Assembly: GCA_900538465.1 (NCBI GenBank)
Contig: UPXV01000006.1
Location: forward strand, 17,102 to 81,101
Reading direction: 5' to 3'
Length of the DNA stretch: 64,000 nt
Source: an uncultured Erysipelotrichaceae bacterium
GTDB taxonomy: Bacteria > Bacillota_I > Bacilli_A > Erysipelotrichales > Coprobacillaceae
Below the pieces are notes generated by a model. The model had not been told where the DNA came from and did no database searches. It worked only from the letters and a program-made list of their open reading frames with translations. Each line of letters begins with the position of its first letter. Positions within the stretch are counted from its first letter, which is position 1. Below, one piece after another: positions 61,717 to 64,000 of the stretch. Made by a program: the position numbers and the translations under genes.

Positions 61717-62460
61717 ATGAATGTTATTGTATATGGTTATGGATTAATGGGTAAAAAGGTTGCCCAAGCAGTGAGAGACAATGAGAAGATGAGTCTTGTT
61801 GGTATTGTTTCTCCTGTCTTTGATGAGAAAATTGACGAAAATATGTATGCCTCTTTACAAGAAGTGAAAGAAAAAGTAGATGCTATTATTGATTTCTCTC
61901 ATCCTAATAATTTAGAAGATATTTTAAAATTTGGTATTAAAAATCATTGTGCTTTGGTTATTGCAACAACTGGCTTCAATGATCAACAAAAATTACGCAT
62001 TGAAGAAGCTTCATCACAAATTCCAATCTTCCAATCATATAACACATCATTTGGTGTTTCTATGTTAACAAAGATTATCAAAAATGTTGCAAAAGAATTT
62101 TATGAACAAGGGTATGATATTGAAATTATAGAAAAACATCATAATCAAAAGATAGATGCCCCTTCAGGAACAGCTAAACTTTTATATGATGTGATTCATG
62201 AAGATATTGAAGAAACAAAAGAAGTTTACGATCGCAGTCAAGTTCATCATAAACGTGAAAGAAATGAAGTGGGTATTCAATCAGTTCGAGCTGGAACAAT
62301 CTTTGGTGAACACACAGTCTTGTTTGCTGGACATGATGAAATCATCGAAGTGAAACATACGGCTTTATCTAAAGAGGTCTTTGTTCAAGGAGCTATTTCA
62401 GCTTGCAATGCTATTGTAGATAAAGAAAATGGATTGTTTACTTTAAAAAATTTATATTAA
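61717..62460 (+). CDS. dapB: 4-hydroxy-tetrahydrodipicolinate reductase
   Basis: This 247-residue NAD(P)H enzyme reduces the DapA product. It has the Rossmann start VIVYGYGLMGKKVAQAV, and the substrate loop EIIEKHHNQKIDAPSGTA with the catalytic His and Lys. The C-terminal segment keeps the AGTIFGEHTV pattern. The start at 61717 is 2 bp after the dapA stop (AAGGG upstream). The longer frame is not used. Confidence 0.93.
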   Translation: MNVIVYGYGLMGKKVAQAVRDNEKMSLVGIVSPVFDEKIDENMYASLQEVKEKVDAIIDFSHPNNLEDILKFGIKNHCALVIATTGFNDQQKLRIEEASSQIPIFQSYNTSFGVSMLTKIIKNVAKEFYEQGYDIEIIEKHHNQKIDAPSGTAKLLYDVIHEDIEETKEVYDRSQVHHKRERNEVGIQSVRAGTIFGEHTVLFAGHDEIIEVKHTALSKEVFVQGAISACNAIVDKENGLFTLKNLY

Positions 62461-62472
62461 AGGGGATTAAAA

Positions 62473-63783
62473 ATGGTTTTACAAACAGAATTTGCACAAA
62501 TTAGAGATAACACATTATATATTGATGATGTCAATGCAATGGATTTGGTGAAACAATATGGAACACCACTTTATGTAATGAGTGAAGGACACATTCGTCA
62601 TCAAATGAATGAATTAAAAACAAAATTCTTAGATAAATATGAAAATGTTTTACCATTATTTGCATCTAAATCTTTTAGTTGCTTAGAAATCTATAGAATA
62701 GCAAATGAATATGGAATAGGAATTGATTGTGTTAGCGCTGGTGAAATTTCAATTGCTTTAAAAGCTGGATTTGATCCACATAAAATCTATTTTCATGGAA
62801 ATAATAAGTTACCATCAGAAATTGAATATGCTTTAGAACATGATGTAGATCACTTTGTGATTGATAATTTTCATGAAATCGAATTGGTTGAAGACATTGC
62901 ATCACGTTTAGATAAAATTGTTTATGCAACTGTAAGAGTTGTTCCAGAAATTAAAGCTGGGGGACATGGTTTTATTCAAACTGGTCATAAAGATACAAAG
63001 TTTGGTTTTAGTGCAAGACATGACATTTATTTAGAAGCAATTTCAAAGATTGTACAATCAACACATATTCAGTTTGAAGGTATTCATTGTCATATAGGTT
63101 CACAAGTTTTTGATTTATATGCTTATATTAGTGCAATGAAAAGATTTGTTGGTTTTGCTTATGAAATCTATGATAAGCTAGGAGTCATGGTGACAAAGAT
63201 TAATGCTGGTGGTGGATATGGAATTGCCTATACTAAAAAAGATGAACCATTAGATTTTGAAGTCATTACGACAGAAATCATGAAAACAATCAAAGAAGGT
63301 TATGATAAACGTGGTTGGGATATGCCAATGGTTTTGGTAGAACCAGGTCGTTATGTCGTAGGAAATGCAGGTATTACTTTATATACAGTTGGAACAGTGA
63401 AAGAAATTCCAGATGTGCGTACATATGTAAGTATTGATGGTGGGATGACTGACAATATTAGAACATGTCTATATGATGCTGATTATGATGGTGTTATTGT
63501 TAATAAAGCTCAAGAGCCAAGAGATACAAAAGTAACAGTTGCTGGGAAGATTTGTGAATCTGGTGATATTGTTGTGAAAGAAGTTATGGTTGCAAAACCT
63601 GAACCTGGAGATATTTTTGCTCAATTTTCTACAGGAGCATATCATTATTCAATGGCATCAAATTACAATCAGTTACCAAAACCAGCTGTTGTCTTTACTT
63701 ATCAAGGAAAATCAAAACTTGTTATAAGAAGACAAACATTTGATGATTTAACATATTATGATGTAAATGAAGATTATAAATAA
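62473..63783 (+). CDS. lysA: Diaminopimelate decarboxylase
   Basis: LysA makes L-lysine from meso-diaminopimelate. The 436-residue PLP enzyme has the Lys site in LPLFASKSFSC, HGNNK, CHIGSQVFD, a Gly-rich loop in NAGGGYGIAYT, and VEPGRYVVGNAG with CESGDI near the C-terminus. It completes the dapA-dapB-lysA order. The intermediate steps (dapH/L/X, dapF) and lysC/asd are not in the window. AGGGG precedes the ATG. Confidence 0.95.
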   Translation: MVLQTEFAQIRDNTLYIDDVNAMDLVKQYGTPLYVMSEGHIRHQMNELKTKFLDKYENVLPLFASKSFSCLEIYRIANEYGIGIDCVSAGEISIALKAGFDPHKIYFHGNNKLPSEIEYALEHDVDHFVIDNFHEIELVEDIASRLDKIVYATVRVVPEIKAGGHGFIQTGHKDTKFGFSARHDIYLEAISKIVQSTHIQFEGIHCHIGSQVFDLYAYISAMKRFVGFAYEIYDKLGVMVTKINAGGGYGIAYTKKDEPLDFEVITTEIMKTIKEGYDKRGWDMPMVLVEPGRYVVGNAGITLYTVGTVKEIPDVRTYVSIDGGMTDNIRTCLYDADYDGVIVNKAQEPRDTKVTVAGKICESGDIVVKEVMVAKPEPGDIFAQFSTGAYHYSMASNYNQLPKPAVVFTYQGKSKLVIRRQTFDDLTYYDVNEDYK

Positions 63784-63787
63784 TTGA

Positions 63788-63822
63788 AAATACAGAAGAC
63801 CTGTTGTTCTTCTGTATTTTTT
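63788..63822. terminator. Bidirectional terminator after lysA
   Basis: AAATACAGAAGA (63788-63799) pairs with TCTTCTGTATTT (63808-63819), followed by T run. The convergent Rpn-type fragment ends at 63825. Confidence 0.85.
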
Positions 63823-63824
63823 GT

Positions 63825-64000
63825 TTATAAAGTTAAAAATTTCAAATAAGTTTGTTGTTCATATTTAGGAATATGTAATTTCTTCATGGCATCTACAAAG
63901 GAAATATGTTCTTCTTCAGAAAGATTTCTAATCATCTTTGTAATTCCAATTTGTTTTCCTTTTTCAATTCCTTCTTGAACTCCATTATTCTTGATGGATT
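63825..64000 (-). CDS. C-terminal fragment of an Rpn-type PD-(D/E)XK protein
   Basis: The minus-strand frame from the right edge ends in a TAA at 63827-63825. The visible tail of about 57 residues reads EGIEKGKQIGITKMIRNL, then EEEHISFVDAMKKLHIP, matching the charged C-terminal region of Rpn-type proteins. It resembles the layout of the gene at 31762, not its exact sequence. The catalytic part lies outside the window, so the call rests on the tail only. Confidence 0.55.
   Translation of the reverse strand, partial: SIKNNGVQEGIEKGKQIGITKMIRNLSEEEHISFVDAMKKLHIPKYEQQTYLKFLTL

Overview
The window is AT-rich, single-chromosome-type DNA from a low-GC, endospore-forming Firmicute. Gene content and order fit a gut Erysipelotrichia/Coprobacillaceae-like bacterium, but this placement is inferred from gene content and not from a database comparison. 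It covers the chromosomal replication origin. Genes left of about 51.8 kb run mostly on the minus strand and genes right of 52.2 kb mostly on the plus strand, so most run away from the origin, as expected for leading-strand bias.

Layout. 0.1-7.9 kb: a secreted or anchored NRCH-type nuclease, a ribokinase with two HAD phosphatases, then a block resembling the B. subtilis ywzB-spoIID-spoIIQ-mbl order (DUF1146, SpoIID, degenerate SpoIIQ, MreB/Mbl) and a YczE-type membrane protein. 7.9-10.5 kb: a plus-strand group of an aldo/keto reductase, two GNAT acetyltransferases and a ferritin-like di-iron protein. 10.5-17.9 kb: a YitT protein, a GH25/Cpl-7 lysin, a coiled-coil NlpC/P60 hydrolase, L-lactate dehydrogenase and the fruK-fruA fructose operon. 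17.9-25.6 kb: the conserved SRP RNA-tadA-dnaX-ybaB-recR-bofA-tmk-holB-ricT-trmN6-rsmI cluster. 25.6-31.6 kb: a dlt-like acylation cassette in the order A-C-B-D and serS behind a T-box. 31.7-36 kb: an Rpn-type nuclease, a dicarboxylate/amino acid symporter, a DUF4230 protein and a pair of related unknown membrane-anchored proteins. 36-41.7 kb: gyrA, gyrB, recF and yaaA. 41.9-49.1 kb: a response regulator, kinase and ABC transporter operon, and a diguanylate cyclase controlled by a c-di-GMP-I riboswitch. 49.2-52.2 kb: dnaN, dnaA and oriC. 52.2-58.2 kb: rpmH-rnpA-yidC-jag, an Rrf2 regulator with a degenerate beta-lactamase-fold protein, and mnmE. 58.2-63.8 kb: an orphan PRD protein, a membrane metallophosphoesterase and a lysine-riboswitch operon (aspartokinase-type ACT protein, dapA, dapB, lysA). 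The right edge cuts a second Rpn-type gene.

Functionally the window joins replication initiation and repair (DnaA, DnaN, RecF, gyrase, DnaX, HolB, RecR), translation (SerS, RnpA, L34, TadA, MnmE, SRP RNA), envelope work (YidC, MreB, dlt-like genes, lysins), sporulation remnants or functions (SpoIID, SpoIIQ, BofA, RicT) and lysine/DAP supply. Three cis-acting RNA regulators (T-box, c-di-GMP-I, lysine) can be read directly. The most notable points are a diguanylate cyclase without a visible I-site whose mRNA carries a c-di-GMP riboswitch, a free-standing aspartokinase regulatory subunit leading the lysine operon, a beta-lactamase-fold protein lacking its catalytic residues next to an Rrf2 regulator, and an origin rich in TTATTCACA-type DnaA boxes. 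I saw no CRISPR array, tRNA, rRNA, insertion sequence or prophage.
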